Notes: generated from the sequence alone by a model not told the origin. DNA of 64,000 nt from Ningiella ruwaisensis (GCF_004798935.1 NZ_RAHT01000002.1:1-64000), one strand, 5' to 3'. Shown: positions 1 through 9,813, counted from the stretch's first letter. Made by a program: numbers and translations.

Positions 1-34
1 CGTGACAATGACGTTTTTTTGCCGCCTTCTCAAG

Positions 35-72
35 CGGGATGCGAATTCTACTTTAATCGCATCTGGTGTCAA
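35..72 (-). promoter_or_regulatory. rRNA-type promoter, proximal copy
   Basis: Read on the minus strand there is a perfect -35 TTGACA (72-67), a 16-base spacer and a -10 TAGAAT (50-45). A GC-rich stretch follows, as in discriminators of growth-rate and ppGpp controlled rRNA promoters. It fires leftwards out of the window. With the second copy at 185-223 it suggests that an rRNA operon begins just beyond position 1. The rRNA gene itself is not in the window, so that part is inference. Confidence 0.6.
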
Positions 73-184
73 GCTTTTTATCAAATATTTTTATATTTCA
101 TTTTTGCTGAACGCCGCATCGTTAAAGGGATAGATAAAAGCGTTGATTAAATCACCAGTGGCTTTTATTTCGTCTTCTCCCTGA

Positions 185-223
185 AGCGAGCGCGCATTCT
201 ACAGACATCAGATTCTGGGTCAA
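185..223 (-). promoter_or_regulatory. rRNA-type promoter, distal copy
   Basis: On the minus strand: -35 TTGACC (223-218), 16-base spacer, -10 TAGAAT (201-196), then GCGCGCTCGC, a strongly GC-rich discriminator typical of stringently controlled rRNA P1 promoters. It has the same spacing and the same -10 as the copy about 150 bases downstream. Bases 224-352, between this promoter and the end of pssA, hold nothing else I can assign. Confidence 0.6.
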
Positions 224-352
224 CACAAAATTAATATTTTTTATCTGAGCGCTTAATTTTCGAACAAAAGGCAGGTATTGCTTCTATACTTAGGTTCGCA
301 CATACCTTTCGCTGGTTAACTATTCATATCTCAATCAACCAAGCTTAGCTTT

Positions 353-1189
353 CTACGACTTTTCTTTTGGGCTAGTTGATTTGTTCTCTTTTACTTCAGA
401 TTCTTTATCATCATTTGATGTACTATCGATGAAGTCTGCATCTTCGTCTGCTTCGCCCACAACATCCTCAAGCGTAACCTTGTCGACCGTTCGAAAAGTA
501 TTAAATGGCCCTGCGATGGTGTAAAGAACAAAGACTATAAATAAAACCAATGATGGAGCAGTAGCAACAATAATAAACACTAAAATCACTACGAGTATAG
601 CAACAAATGGAACCTTGCCATGCCAGTCAACTTCTTTAAAACTATTGTATTTAAAGTTGCTTACCATTAGTAGCCCGGCAAAACCTGTAATTAATGCTAC
701 CAGCCAGCTAACATCGTCTCCGGCTAAATCATAATCAATTCCGCACCATACCATGCCCGCCACCAAGGCTGCAGCAGCAGGTGACGCGAGTCCTTGAAAA
801 AAACGCTTGTCTGCGGTGGCTACTTGAGTATTAAACCTTGCAAGTCTTAATGCGGCCCCGGCAACATATATAAACGCTGCTAACCAGCCAATTTTACCCA
901 AGTCAGTTAGTCCATAGTTATAAGCGACCAATGCCGGGGCTACACCAAACGAAACCATGTCGGCCATGGAATCATATTCTGCACCAAACGCAGATTGCGT
1001 ATTGGTTATTCGCGCGACTCGCCCATCTAATCCATCAAAAATCATGGCAACGAATATTGCAATGGCTGCGCTTTCGAAATTGCCATTCATTGACATAACA
1101 ACGGCATAAAAACCGGAAAACAATCCAGCGGTTGTCAGCAAGTTAGGTAATAGGTAAATACCTCGTCGTTTGGTCTGGTTGTTGTTCAT
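353..1189 (-). CDS. pssA: CDP-diacylglycerol--serine O-phosphatidyltransferase
   Basis: Makes phosphatidylserine from CDP-diacylglycerol and serine, the precursor of phosphatidylethanolamine, in the inner membrane. The CDP-alcohol phosphotransferase signature is complete: D55-G56, A59-R60, G69, D73 and D77 (DGxxAR-x8-GxxxDxxxD). Several hydrophobic segments follow. The last 40 or so residues form an acidic, charged tail that is unlikely to be catalytic. The ATG start is preceded by AGGAG at good spacing. It is the multi-membrane-span PssA type (as in Bacillus), not the peripheral phospholipase-D-like enzyme of E. coli. It is transcribed towards the rRNA-type promoters at the left edge and appears to be a single-gene unit. 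Confidence 0.93.
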   Translation of the reverse strand: MNNNQTKRRGIYLLPNLLTTAGLFSGFYAVVMSMNGNFESAAIAIFVAMIFDGLDGRVARITNTQSAFGAEYDSMADMVSFGVAPALVAYNYGLTDLGKIGWLAAFIYVAGAALRLARFNTQVATADKRFFQGLASPAAAALVAGMVWCGIDYDLAGDDVSWLVALITGFAGLLMVSNFKYNSFKEVDWHGKVPFVAILVVILVFIIVATAPSLVLFIVFVLYTIAGPFNTFRTVDKVTLEDVVGEADEDADFIDSTSNDDKESEVKENKSTSPKEKS

Positions 1190-1532
1190 AACTCTCCTTT
1201 TTTATAAGAGTTTAACGCATTTTAGACGATAACACATAGCATCATCGCCTTTATAAACATTATCTGAAGGGGTTTGTTGATTAAGCGTTCACTGCTCGTT
1301 CGCAATATCAGGAGGTAAACCACGCAAAAAGATATAAATTTATGTGAAGTAAAGTTGATTATCAAGTATACTAAAACTGATGTGTATCTTATCTGCGACA
1401 ATCGTCAGGTATTTTTACAAACGTGGTTTCGCAAGCCTTATATTCATCTGCAAGCAATTGAAAAATATATTTATTATGTTTTTGGTTCGAATTTTGCAGG
1501 AAATTAGTAGCAAAAAATAATATGGAAGCACT
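1190..1532. other. Intergenic region between pssA and the surface protein gene
   Basis: 343 AT-rich bases between divergent genes. The only element I can support is the sigma-54 type promoter at 1482-1498. No small reading frame with a convincing ribosome binding site was seen. Confidence 0.5.
1482..1498 (+). promoter_or_regulatory. Sigma-54 (RpoN) type promoter
   Basis: TTGG (GG at 1484-1485), exactly ten bases, then GCA (GC at 1496-1497) preceded by TTTT. This matches the invariant GG-N10-GC of the -24/-12 promoter class. The expected transcript start, around 1509, lies about 24 bases before the ATG of the surface protein gene. PEP-CTERM type surface genes in other bacteria are known to depend on RpoN with the PrsK/PrsR pair, so both position and type fit. 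An enhancer site was not identified. Confidence 0.55.
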
Positions 1533-2393
1533 ATGAAGTTCAAGCACTTAGGAATAGCCTCACTTTTAATAACGTTATCTACATTTTCCGCGGCCTCGTC
1601 TACTGTTAGTCATTGGGATTTTACTCCTAGCGGAGATTTAGATAGTACACACATCACCAGCGACGGAATTGTTACGGCAAATGTGCTTACAGGCACTAAG
1701 CATGGAGTTGACCTACAAATTACCGCATGGTCATCGTCTTTGCACGGCGGAAGAACAAGTTGTATGGACAACCCAGGCGGTCCAGGAGATGTTCAAGATA
1801 AGTGTATTCAACGTACACAGTTAACAAGCTATGGGAACAACGGACTTGGGAATATCAATAAGGATGAGGGTGACGATACGCCCAATCATTCTGTTGATAA
1901 CAACATGCAAGATTACGATATGATTCTTCTGTCTTTCAGCGAGGCAGTAAATATATCAAGTATCAATACTGGCTGGAATTACTCATATACGAATCTCGAT
2001 AACAGCGGTGCTACGAGCAGAAATCGAAACAACGCTGGTGCTTCAGCAATGGCTTATACAGGTTCAGGGACTCTATCAAGCAATCCATTTAGTTCAACAG
2101 ACACTTGGGCAAGCATCCTTCACGATGGTTGGTCGAACATAGGTTCAGATTTCAGAACAAATGGAAGCAACGGCCATATTCCTATCACTAACGGCTCTAG
2201 CATTTTTTCTCGCTATTGGTTGATAGGCGCGGCCCACGCTGTTGAGCGTAATGCTGGTCATATTACCGATCACATAAAAATAGCCGGTGTATCTTTTGCG
2301 AAAAGAACTACCGGTCAAAACAATGTAAGCGCTCCTATAGGTATGGTTGCACTTATGTTTGGTGCTGCGCTTTGGATCAGACGAAAAGCCTAA
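1533..2393 (+). CDS. Exosortase-dependent surface protein (PEP-CTERM-like, XDP1 type)
   Basis: A 286-residue secreted protein. It has an N-terminal signal peptide (about residues 1-22, ending in a small-residue run) and a Ser/Asn/Gly-rich body with two cysteines near residue 87-100. The last 22 residues are built like an exosortase sorting signal: a short V-S-A-P motif, a hydrophobic helix, then R-R-K at the end. In classical PEP-CTERM proteins the motif is V-P-E-P. The S-A-P variant fits the family called XDP1, though I make that assignment from memory of the pattern. The body has no domain I recognise. Expected role: export, cleavage by an exosortase, and cell-surface or matrix display. A sigma-54 type promoter lies just upstream, a hairpin terminator follows, and prsT is next. 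Confidence 0.7.
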   Translation: MKFKHLGIASLLITLSTFSAASSTVSHWDFTPSGDLDSTHITSDGIVTANVLTGTKHGVDLQITAWSSSLHGGRTSCMDNPGGPGDVQDKCIQRTQLTSYGNNGLGNINKDEGDDTPNHSVDNNMQDYDMILLSFSEAVNISSINTGWNYSYTNLDNSGATSRNRNNAGASAMAYTGSGTLSSNPFSSTDTWASILHDGWSNIGSDFRTNGSNGHIPITNGSSIFSRYWLIGAAHAVERNAGHITDHIKIAGVSFAKRTTGQNNVSAPIGMVALMFGAALWIRRKA

Positions 2394-2412
2394 GCATAAA
2401 TTCCTATGTATA

Positions 2413-2441
2413 AAAGGTGGGTAATTTCCCACCTTTTTTTT
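2413..2441 (+). terminator. Rho-independent terminator after the surface protein gene
   Basis: Perfect 9-bp stem AAAGGTGGG (2413-2421) and CCCACCTTT (2428-2436) with a 6-base loop, running into eight T residues. It sits 20 bases after the stop codon, so prsT is probably expressed separately or only by read-through. Confidence 0.85.
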
Positions 2442-2479
2442 CGTGTACAATAAAGTAAGTTTGTAATGAGTTTGTTTTT

Positions 2480-5257
2480 ATGAAGTATCTCCTTTTCGTC
2501 CTCTTTTTAATTGTAAGTGTCTTTTCTACTCAGCTTCTGGCTCAAGTTAATGATAAATATGAACAAGCAAATATCGCATTTGATAGCGGCCAGTTTGATG
2601 AGGCTTATATTCATTTAAAAAATAGTTTAAATGAAGACCCGTCGCACTTACCCAGTAAGATATTGATGGGAAAAGTGCTCACTCTATCTTTTATTTATGA
2701 TGATGCGATTTCTGAATTTTATGAAGCGCTTAGCGCAGGGGCTGATCCCAACCTGGTTAGTGAATATTTAGCCAATTCACTTTTGGTAGAAGGCCGCTTT
2801 GAAGAAATACTAACGCTCTCAGAACGAGGCTTATCAAATAAAAACCGTGCGTTTCTTTACGCCGCACAAGCTAAAGCTCACGCAGCACTTGAGCAAAGCG
2901 AGGACGCCTACAAACGATTTGATCAGGCGCTAAAGCTAGATAACAATAACTCTGCCATATTAGACGCTTACGCAAAGTTTTACGCGCAGCAGGACAATCT
3001 TGAAAAGGCTTTAGAATTAGCTAGGGAAGCTGTAAATGCATCACCAGATAATAGTGAAGCCTTACGAACGCTTGCAAATATATATGCGCTATTGGGCGAC
3101 ACCAATAAGTTTATTGAAACCCTGGAAAATGCTTTAGGTATTGATTCAGACCAGCCGCTCGTTTTACGCGATTTAGTCTCTGCCTATATTCGTACGAATC
3201 AATTGGAGAAGGCACGAAGCAGTTTAAATTCAATTCTAGAAACCTCGCCAGAAGAGCCCATGGCCAAGTTTTTGCTAAGCTACGTTCAAAGGGAGAGCGG
3301 TGAAAATGAACAAGCCGCTCAAACATTAGATGAATTAGTCTCCTATTTATCGCTTATCGATAGCGACGCGATGCAGCGGGGCGAGGGTCTGCTTTTCATC
3401 AGTGCTATGGCAAACTATGCAACGGGAAATTTGGAGGCCGCCAGACAAGACTTATTGACATATTTAAATCGCCAACCAAATAATTTCAACGCTAACATGC
3501 TGTTAAGCGATATCTATGCTGCAGAGGGCAGCTTCGCTTCAGCTATTCCCTTAATAGAAAAGTTCGAAAAACGCGTTAAGTCAGATCTATCTCTAAGTCA
3601 AAAACTGTGTGACTTGTATATTCGAGCAAAGCTCGTCCATAAATGCGCGCTTTTAGTTTCACAAATCGAATCTGAGCTTTCCGAGCAAACCGCCTTTGTT
3701 GCGCTCAAAGCTCGCTCACTCGCTGCGAGGGGCCGTCCGGAGCAGGCGCTCAAGGTACTTGAAAGTGTTGAGTCTGAACAACTTGTCATTCAACTAGAAA
3801 AAGCGCTTCTCGCCATAGAAACGAATCAGCTTGATAAAGCGATGTCGATAACAGAAAAATTGGTTAGCCAAGATGCGTCTAGCGTGGATTTCAAAAATTT
3901 GCTCGCTAGCATCTACATTAAACAACAGCAAAATCAGAAGGCTAGAACGATTTTGCGTGAAATCCTTGATCTATCCCCCAATCATTATTCTGCGCGATTT
4001 AATTATGCCTCAGTCCTTATGGAATCGGGTAGTATCAATGAAGCAAGACGAATGCTTGGAGTTTTACATACTGAAAATCCACTACAAATTGACGTAATGC
4101 TTATGCTTACCCGCCTGGAAAAAAACGCAGGCAACTTGGAACAAGCAAAAACCTTTATTGAAAAAATCTTTCAATTAGACAGACAGCATCAGGCAACGCT
4201 TATCGAGTTAATTGATATATTAAAAATTCAAGGGGAATACGAAGAAGCTGTAAAACTTATTAATCCAATTATCAAAGACAATTTTTTGAGTCCCGAATTT
4301 ATAGCCCAACGAGCTGAGATATATATCGCAGCCGAAAAATACGAATCGGCTAAAAGTGACTTAAATACACTTTACGGAATCTACGTGGATGACGCAGCCG
4401 CTTTGCTTGATCTTAGCATCATCCAACGACGTGCCCGCGATTTATCGGGGGCGATTAAAAGCATAAATCGCTCGCTCGAATTAGCACCGAATAACTATCT
4501 TGCCCAGTTAGAAAAGGCAAGGACGCTTATAAATGCAAATGATCCCAATGCTTTGGATTATATAAAGACACTGGAAAAACAGTATGGGCAAACTCCGGAT
4601 CTATCTCTTTTGTTCGGCGACCTCGCAATGAAAGATAATAATGCTCAACAAGCCAGTCAATATTACCAAAACGCCTTGGAATTAGATCCTCGTTTTAATC
4701 AAGCGGCAATAAAACGCTTTCAATTAGCGCTAAGAGGAATTGAACAAGAAGCGTTTATCACTTTTGCTAAAAATGCTATTCAACAAGACAAAGGCAATGA
4801 TTTGCTTACAAACCTCCTTGCAGATCTGTATCTTGAAAAAAACGAATATGATAATGCGCTAGCGCTGTATCAACAGCTTATTGAAAATGAAGATTATCGC
4901 CTTTTACCTTTTGTATTGAACAACTTAGCTTACGTTTATTTACAAAAAGAAGATTTTCAACAAGCGTATGACGCAGCACAAATTGCATATAACCGTTTGC
5001 CGACTAATCAATCAATATTAGATACACTTGGCTGGGCGCTTGTGAAGATGGGCCAGTTTGAACAAGGCCTGAATTACCTGCGCCAGTCTTTTGCAATGAA
5101 CACTGCCGATACGGCAGTTCGTTATCATATTGCTTACGCCTTGCATCAGTTGGGAAGAACAACAGAGGCAAAGCGTGAACTAAACAATTTACTCGAGCAA
5201 TTCGGTGATTTTGATTATAGAGGTGAGGCAGAGGCACTGTTGGCAAATTTGCCCTAA
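2480..5257 (+). CDS. prsT: PEP-CTERM system TPR-repeat lipoprotein-like protein PrsT
   Basis: 925 residues with an N-terminal signal peptide (residues 1-21, cut after LLA) and then TPR units along almost the whole length. Many units end in the typical A-x-x-x-Y/F-x-x-A-L-x-L-x-P pattern, for example near residues 140-170, 510-540, 660-690 and 730-760. There is no Cys after the signal, so this copy does not look lipidated. PrsT-type giant TPR proteins accompany exosortase/EPS loci and are thought to act as periplasmic scaffolds for export or matrix assembly. Its position directly behind an exosortase-sorted protein supports the call. No exosortase (XrtA), PrsK or PrsR gene is present in this window. 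Confidence 0.8.
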   Translation: MKYLLFVLFLIVSVFSTQLLAQVNDKYEQANIAFDSGQFDEAYIHLKNSLNEDPSHLPSKILMGKVLTLSFIYDDAISEFYEALSAGADPNLVSEYLANSLLVEGRFEEILTLSERGLSNKNRAFLYAAQAKAHAALEQSEDAYKRFDQALKLDNNNSAILDAYAKFYAQQDNLEKALELAREAVNASPDNSEALRTLANIYALLGDTNKFIETLENALGIDSDQPLVLRDLVSAYIRTNQLEKARSSLNSILETSPEEPMAKFLLSYVQRESGENEQAAQTLDELVSYLSLIDSDAMQRGEGLLFISAMANYATGNLEAARQDLLTYLNRQPNNFNANMLLSDIYAAEGSFASAIPLIEKFEKRVKSDLSLSQKLCDLYIRAKLVHKCALLVSQIESELSEQTAFVALKARSLAARGRPEQALKVLESVESEQLVIQLEKALLAIETNQLDKAMSITEKLVSQDASSVDFKNLLASIYIKQQQNQKARTILREILDLSPNHYSARFNYASVLMESGSINEARRMLGVLHTENPLQIDVMLMLTRLEKNAGNLEQAKTFIEKIFQLDRQHQATLIELIDILKIQGEYEEAVKLINPIIKDNFLSPEFIAQRAEIYIAAEKYESAKSDLNTLYGIYVDDAAALLDLSIIQRRARDLSGAIKSINRSLELAPNNYLAQLEKARTLINANDPNALDYIKTLEKQYGQTPDLSLLFGDLAMKDNNAQQASQYYQNALELDPRFNQAAIKRFQLALRGIEQEAFITFAKNAIQQDKGNDLLTNLLADLYLEKNEYDNALALYQQLIENEDYRLLPFVLNNLAYVYLQKEDFQQAYDAAQIAYNRLPTNQSILDTLGWALVKMGQFEQGLNYLRQSFAMNTADTAVRYHIAYALHQLGRTTEAKRELNNLLEQFGDFDYRGEAEALLANLP

Positions 5258-5297
5258 AAAAAGAAACCCACCGATGGAACTAGCGCCTGTCGGTGGG
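5257..5297 (-). terminator. Terminator of clpB (possibly shared with prsT)
   Basis: A 7-bp stem CCCACCG (5267-5273) and CGGTGGG (5291-5297). On the minus strand it is followed by TTTCTTTTTTT, making a good clpB terminator. On the plus strand the hairpin directly follows the prsT stop but lacks a T tract. Confidence 0.75.
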
Positions 5298-5346
5298 CTG
5301 GTTAATATAAGCAGATTAGCTGCTTAACAATTTAGCTGCTTTTTAT

Positions 5347-7917
5347 TTAGGATATTGTTAATTTTTCCTCATCTACGTCAACTCTGACAGTATCGCCAAT
5401 GTCTTCACGCGAAGATAAAAGCTTTTCAGCCAGCGGATTTTCAATATTCGTTTGAATAGCCCGTTTTAAGGGTCTTGCACCAAATACCGGATCAAATCCC
5501 GCTTCAGCTATTTTATCAAGTGCTGCACCACTAATTTCCAATTTTAAGTTCATTTCATGTAAGCGTTGACGCAATCCGGCGAGCTGAATTTTAGCAATGG
5601 CTTTAATTTGTTCTCTTGCCAGAGGATGAAACACAACAATGTCGTCAACACGGTTAATAAATTCAGGCCTGAAGTGACTCCCGACCACCTGCATTACACT
5701 GGTTTTCATTTGCTCGTAATTATCTTCGCCCGCTTGCGACTGAATAATATCTGAACCTAAATTAGAGGTCATGATAATAAGCGTATTTTTAAAGTCTACC
5801 GTTCTTCCTTGGCCATCAGTTAAACGGCCGTCATCCAGCACTTGCAAAAGAATGTTAAAGACATCAGGGTGTGCCTTTTCAACTTCATCGAGCAATATTA
5901 CAGAATAGGGTTTTCGGCGGACGGCTTCAGTTAAGTATCCCCCCTCTTCGTAACCAACATATCCTGGAGGTGCGCCCACGAGTCTGGCAACGGAGTGTTT
6001 CTCCATAAATTCGGACATATCAATTCGAACCAATGCTTGCTCGGTATCAAACATAAAGCTAGCCAGAGCCTTACACAGCTCGGTTTTCCCCACACCAGTA
6101 GGTCCCAAAAACAGGAAAGAACCTAAAGGTTTATCAGGGTCAGCCAGGCCAGCGCGCGATCGACGAATTGCGTTAGACACAGCCTTAACCGCTTCTTCCT
6201 GTCCTACTACTCGCTTGCTAAGCACTTCCTCCATACTAACCAGTTTTTCTTTTTCACTTTCCAGCATTTTGCTTACAGGAATACCTGTCCAGCGAGAAAG
6301 CACGTCTGCAATTTCTACATCGGTTACTTTGTTTTTAAGAAGGGTATTTTCTGCCCCCTCATTTTCTGACGCTTGCTCCAGGCGCTGTTCGAGAGCAGGG
6401 ATTTTCCCATATTGTAATTCCGACATTCGATTCAAATCAGATGCACGCCTTGCGATTTCCAGATCAAGTTTTGCTTGCTCTAGCTCGGCTTTTATTCCTT
6501 GGGTCCCCTGCATGGCATCTTTTTCGCGGTTCCAGATCTTCTCTAACTCAGAAAATTTCAGCTCTAGTTGTTCTCGTTCAAGTTCAATAGTCTCCAGACG
6601 TTTGTGACTCGCTGCATCGGTTTCTTTTGCCAAGGCTTGCTCTTCAAGCTTTAACTGAATAATTCTGCGCTCCAGGCGATCCATTTCTTCTGGTTTGGAG
6701 TCAATTTGCATTCGAATACTTGATGCTGCTTCATCGATTAAATCTATCGCCTTGTCAGGTAATTGTCTGTCACTGATGTAACGATGAGATAAGCTAGCCG
6801 CTGCAACAATGGCGGGATCGGTAATATCTACTGAATGGTGCAGCTCATAGCGCTCTTTTAGACCTCGAAGTATGGCGATGGTATCCTCTACGCTTGGTTG
6901 ATCCACCAACACTTTTTGAAAACGGCGTTCAAGTGCCGCATCCTTTTCTATGTATTGTCGATACTCGTCTAAGGTTGTCGCTCCGACACAATGCAATTCA
7001 CCACGGGCAAGTGCGGGTTTTAGCATATTACCGGCGTCCATCGCACCATCAGCTTTTCCTGCACCAACCATGGTGTGAAGTTCATCGATAAACAGAATTA
7101 CTCTGCCCTCTTCTTTCGATAATTCGTTCAATACCGCTTTTAGACGCTCCTCAAACTCACCGCGATACTTCGCACCCGCGAGTAAAGCGCCCATATCAAG
7201 TGACAACACACGTTTATTCTTAAGGCCCTCAGGTACTTCCCCATTAATAATACGTTGTGCAAGGCCTTCTACTATCGCCGTTTTACCCACGCCAGGCTCA
7301 CCGATTAAAACAGGGTTGTTCTTGGTACGTCGTTGAAGCACCTGCACCGTTCTTCTTATTTCATCGTCACGACCGATTACAGGATCGAGTTTTCCTTGCT
7401 CGGCACGCTCTGTTAAATCCATCGTGTATTTCTCAAGAGCCTGACGCACATCTTCTGCGTTTTGGTCAGTAACCTTTTGACCCCCTCTGAGATTATCAAT
7501 CGCTTGCTCGAGTTGCGATTTATCCAAACCGAGTTGCTTAAGTATATTACCGAGTTGTCCACCATCTTCTACGGCGGCTAAAACAAACACTTCTGATGTG
7601 ATGTAATCATCTTTACGTTTTTGAGCAATTTTATCGCTCATATTCAACAACTTAACTGTATCTCTGCCTAGCTGTACATCGCCTCCAAAGCCTTCTATTT
7701 TTGGTAATTTATCAATGGCTTCAGCTAAAGCCGAGCGTAAACTATTTACGTTAATTTTTGTTTGATCCAGCAAAGGTCTAACGCTTCCGCCTTGCTGATT
7801 CAGCAAAGCAGACATTAAATGAACAGGTTCTATATACTGATTGTCGCGACCCAATGCCAACGACTGAGCGTCAGAAATAGCCAGTTGAAACTTGCTGGTA
7901 AATTTGTCTAAACGCAT
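5347..7917 (-). CDS. clpB: ATP-dependent disaggregase ClpB
   Basis: 856 residues, the usual length of the ClpB/Hsp104 family. It holds an N-terminal Clp repeat domain (about 1-145), a first AAA+ module with Walker A GEPGVGKT at 206-213, the long coiled-coil middle domain (about 400-530), a second AAA+ module with Walker A GPTGVGKT near 605, and the C-terminal D2-small domain. With DnaK/DnaJ/GrpE it pulls proteins out of aggregates. The ATG has TAGGAG upstream, and a sigma-32 type promoter lies just before it. Terminated by the hairpin at 5257-5297. Confidence 0.97.
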   Translation of the reverse strand: MRLDKFTSKFQLAISDAQSLALGRDNQYIEPVHLMSALLNQQGGSVRPLLDQTKINVNSLRSALAEAIDKLPKIEGFGGDVQLGRDTVKLLNMSDKIAQKRKDDYITSEVFVLAAVEDGGQLGNILKQLGLDKSQLEQAIDNLRGGQKVTDQNAEDVRQALEKYTMDLTERAEQGKLDPVIGRDDEIRRTVQVLQRRTKNNPVLIGEPGVGKTAIVEGLAQRIINGEVPEGLKNKRVLSLDMGALLAGAKYRGEFEERLKAVLNELSKEEGRVILFIDELHTMVGAGKADGAMDAGNMLKPALARGELHCVGATTLDEYRQYIEKDAALERRFQKVLVDQPSVEDTIAILRGLKERYELHHSVDITDPAIVAAASLSHRYISDRQLPDKAIDLIDEAASSIRMQIDSKPEEMDRLERRIIQLKLEEQALAKETDAASHKRLETIELEREQLELKFSELEKIWNREKDAMQGTQGIKAELEQAKLDLEIARRASDLNRMSELQYGKIPALEQRLEQASENEGAENTLLKNKVTDVEIADVLSRWTGIPVSKMLESEKEKLVSMEEVLSKRVVGQEEAVKAVSNAIRRSRAGLADPDKPLGSFLFLGPTGVGKTELCKALASFMFDTEQALVRIDMSEFMEKHSVARLVGAPPGYVGYEEGGYLTEAVRRKPYSVILLDEVEKAHPDVFNILLQVLDDGRLTDGQGRTVDFKNTLIIMTSNLGSDIIQSQAGEDNYEQMKTSVMQVVGSHFRPEFINRVDDIVVFHPLAREQIKAIAKIQLAGLRQRLHEMNLKLEISGAALDKIAEAGFDPVFGARPLKRAIQTNIENPLAEKLLSSREDIGDTVRVDVDEEKLTIS

Positions 7918-7948
7918 ATTTGATCTCCTAAAAATCCATACCAGCTTT

Positions 7949-7975
7949 ATGGGTATTAAAGGGGGTCATTTCAAG
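7949..7975 (-). promoter_or_regulatory. Heat-shock (sigma-32) promoter of clpB
   Basis: On the minus strand: CTTGAAA (7975-7969), 15 bases, then CCCAT (7953-7949). This agrees with the RpoH consensus CTTGAAA ... CCCCAT. It lies about 30 bases before the clpB start codon, which is where it should be for a known heat-shock gene. Confidence 0.7.
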
Positions 7976-8002
7976 ACAAATGTGATGATTTTATGATCAA
8001 CA

Positions 8003-8827
8003 TCAATATCTAAGGACTACGGTTGCCACTCTACCACAGGCTACAAGACCTTGATCTACGTTGTTTTTCGAAGCCCCTGCACTTATTTGCTGAAGCTTCT
8101 GATGGGTTGCTTGTCGATAGGAGTATAAGCGTGGATCGCAATACGTGCAGACACCACTTAGCGAAATCAAGTGCAAGCCCATGTTTGCCAGCTGAGATTT
8201 TGCGATTTCGTTTAAATCAATGTGATATTTCTGTGTTTGCGCATTAAATGAGATAGCATCGGCATAAGCTGAAAATTGTTTCGCCACCTCCTCGTTTACC
8301 TCAAAGTGCGTCTGGCAAATTGATGGGCCTATCCAGGCTGAAATCTCCTCTGGATGGGCCTTAAATTTGTTTAAAGCGTTTTGTAATATCCCATTTTTCA
8401 AGCCTTTCCAACCAGCATGAACAACGGCATACTCAGAACTTGTAAGACTGGCAAGCACTACTGGCAAGCAATCGGCAGTCATCACAGCAATTGGCTGACA
8501 CAAAAGCTTGGAATAACAACCATCATAATCTTCATCCGCCCAATTATCTTGCGAGAAATCGGCGACTTTATTGGAGTGAACCTGATTTAGATAAGCGATT
8601 TCTTTTGGGCTTATATGATTTTTATCTTCTGGTGAACTATTCAATAATTCTGCCAAATCAAGATTTAAGGAATGACGGTTTTTAGCAACCGCTTGTGCAT
8701 CATCGCCAACGTGCTCAGCCAAATTGTTTTCGGCAAAATCACCAGCGCTAGCTCCCGGGCGCTTGGTTGTTGTAAAACAGAGCACACGAGGCGCAATGGG
8801 ATTAGCAGGGAAAATAAATTTATTCAC
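8003..8827 (-). CDS. pgeF: Purine nucleoside phosphorylase / peptidoglycan editing factor (YfiH/LACC1 family)
   Basis: 274 residues of the YfiH (former DUF152) family, often labelled polyphenol oxidase. E. coli members affect peptidoglycan composition and related proteins cleave purine nucleosides. The family's metal-site residues are visible: the V-H-A-G-W-K-G motif near residue 137, C-Q-T-H-F-E-V near 170, and C-D-P-R-L-Y-S-Y-R near 230. It starts with GTG that shares its G with the TAG stop of rluD, so the two genes are translationally coupled. This rluD-pgeF pairing, usually followed by clpB, is common in gammaproteobacteria. Confidence 0.9.
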   Translation of the reverse strand: MNKFIFPANPIAPRVLCFTTTKRPGASAGDFAENNLAEHVGDDAQAVAKNRHSLNLDLAELLNSSPEDKNHISPKEIAYLNQVHSNKVADFSQDNWADEDYDGCYSKLLCQPIAVMTADCLPVVLASLTSSEYAVVHAGWKGLKNGILQNALNKFKAHPEEISAWIGPSICQTHFEVNEEVAKQFSAYADAISFNAQTQKYHIDLNEIAKSQLANMGLHLISLSGVCTYCDPRLYSYRQATHQKLQQISAGASKNNVDQGLVACGRVATVVLRY

Positions 8828-9813
8828 TAATTAAATTCGCCATAGCCATTCTCTTTCGCATCGGCTTCAAGTTGTGCTAATAGTTGCGTAAAGTCTTCAG
8901 GCAAAGGAGCTTCCCACGTCATTAATTCGTTTGTTTCTGGGTGATGAAGACTTAACTTAATCGCATGTAAGGCCTGACGTTTGAATCCTCTTAAACAATC
9001 GATAAAAGCATTGCTGGCATGTTTAGGAAGCCGCGTTCGCCCACCATATTGCACATCGCCAACCAATGGATGTTTAATGTAGGCCATGTGCACGCGAATT
9101 TGGTGTGTACGACCTGTTTCAAGTTTTAGTCGCAAATAGGTGTGCGCTCGAAATTTTTTCTTCACACGATAATGCGTAACGGCCGGTTTCCCATTCTCTC
9201 TTACTGCCATGAGCGTTCGTTTGCTGGCGTGTCGTCCAATGTTCTCATCTACGCTGCCACCCGCTATTAAATTTCCCATTACAACCGCTTCGTACTCTCT
9301 TCCCATTGCTCTTTGCTGCAGTTGATCAACAAGCTTGGTTTGCGCATTTAAGGTTTTAGCCACAACCATTAATCCGGTCGTCTCTTTGTCGAGACGATGG
9401 ACAATTCCCGCACGCGGAACATTTTTGATATCCGGTACATGCGCTAACAAAGCATTAAGCAAGGTGCCTGATTGATTGCCAGCCCCGGGATGGACAACTA
9501 ATCCAGCTGGTTTGTTAATAATAAGGATTTGCTCATCTTCATATCGTATATCCAAATCAATTTGTTGTGGTTCATCCTCTACCTGAACTTGCTGTTGCGC
9601 CTCAATAGAAACTAATTCTGCCCCTTTTACTTTATGCCGTGGGCTCGTAATGACCTCGCCATTGACCTTTACGCAACCTTGTATAATCCATTCTTTGAGT
9701 TTTGAACGTGAATAATCCGGGAACAAATGTGCAATGCATTGGTCTAGTCTTAAGTTAAATGCATCAAGCGGAATCTCGTTCGACAGTGAAATAGGTTTGA
9801 CTTGCTGATTCAT
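8827..9813 (-). CDS. rluD: 23S rRNA pseudouridine(1911/1915/1917) synthase RluD
   Basis: 328 residues from the chosen ATG. An S4-like RNA-binding domain (about 10-80, with F-P-D-Y-S-R-S-K-L) is followed by the RluA-type catalytic domain. The catalytic aspartate lies in H-R-L-D-K-E-T-T-G. It modifies helix 69 of 23S rRNA. The frame can be extended upstream to TTG at 9861 or to ATGs at 9825 and 9822. None has a clear Shine-Dalgarno, so 9813 was chosen from the usual N-terminal length. It is divergent from bamD, as in E. coli. Confidence 0.93.
   Translation of the reverse strand: MNQQVKPISLSNEIPLDAFNLRLDQCIAHLFPDYSRSKLKEWIIQGCVKVNGEVITSPRHKVKGAELVSIEAQQQVQVEDEPQQIDLDIRYEDEQILIINKPAGLVVHPGAGNQSGTLLNALLAHVPDIKNVPRAGIVHRLDKETTGLMVVAKTLNAQTKLVDQLQQRAMGREYEAVVMGNLIAGGSVDENIGRHASKRTLMAVRENGKPAVTHYRVKKKFRAHTYLRLKLETGRTHQIRVHMAYIKHPLVGDVQYGGRTRLPKHASNAFIDCLRGFKRQALHAIKLSLHHPETNELMTWEAPLPEDFTQLLAQLEADAKENGYGEFN

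Noticed and set aside
6215-6607. Long plus-strand open frame inside clpB
   Set aside because: Ser/Phe-rich composition is that of an antisense shadow of the ClpB coiled coil.
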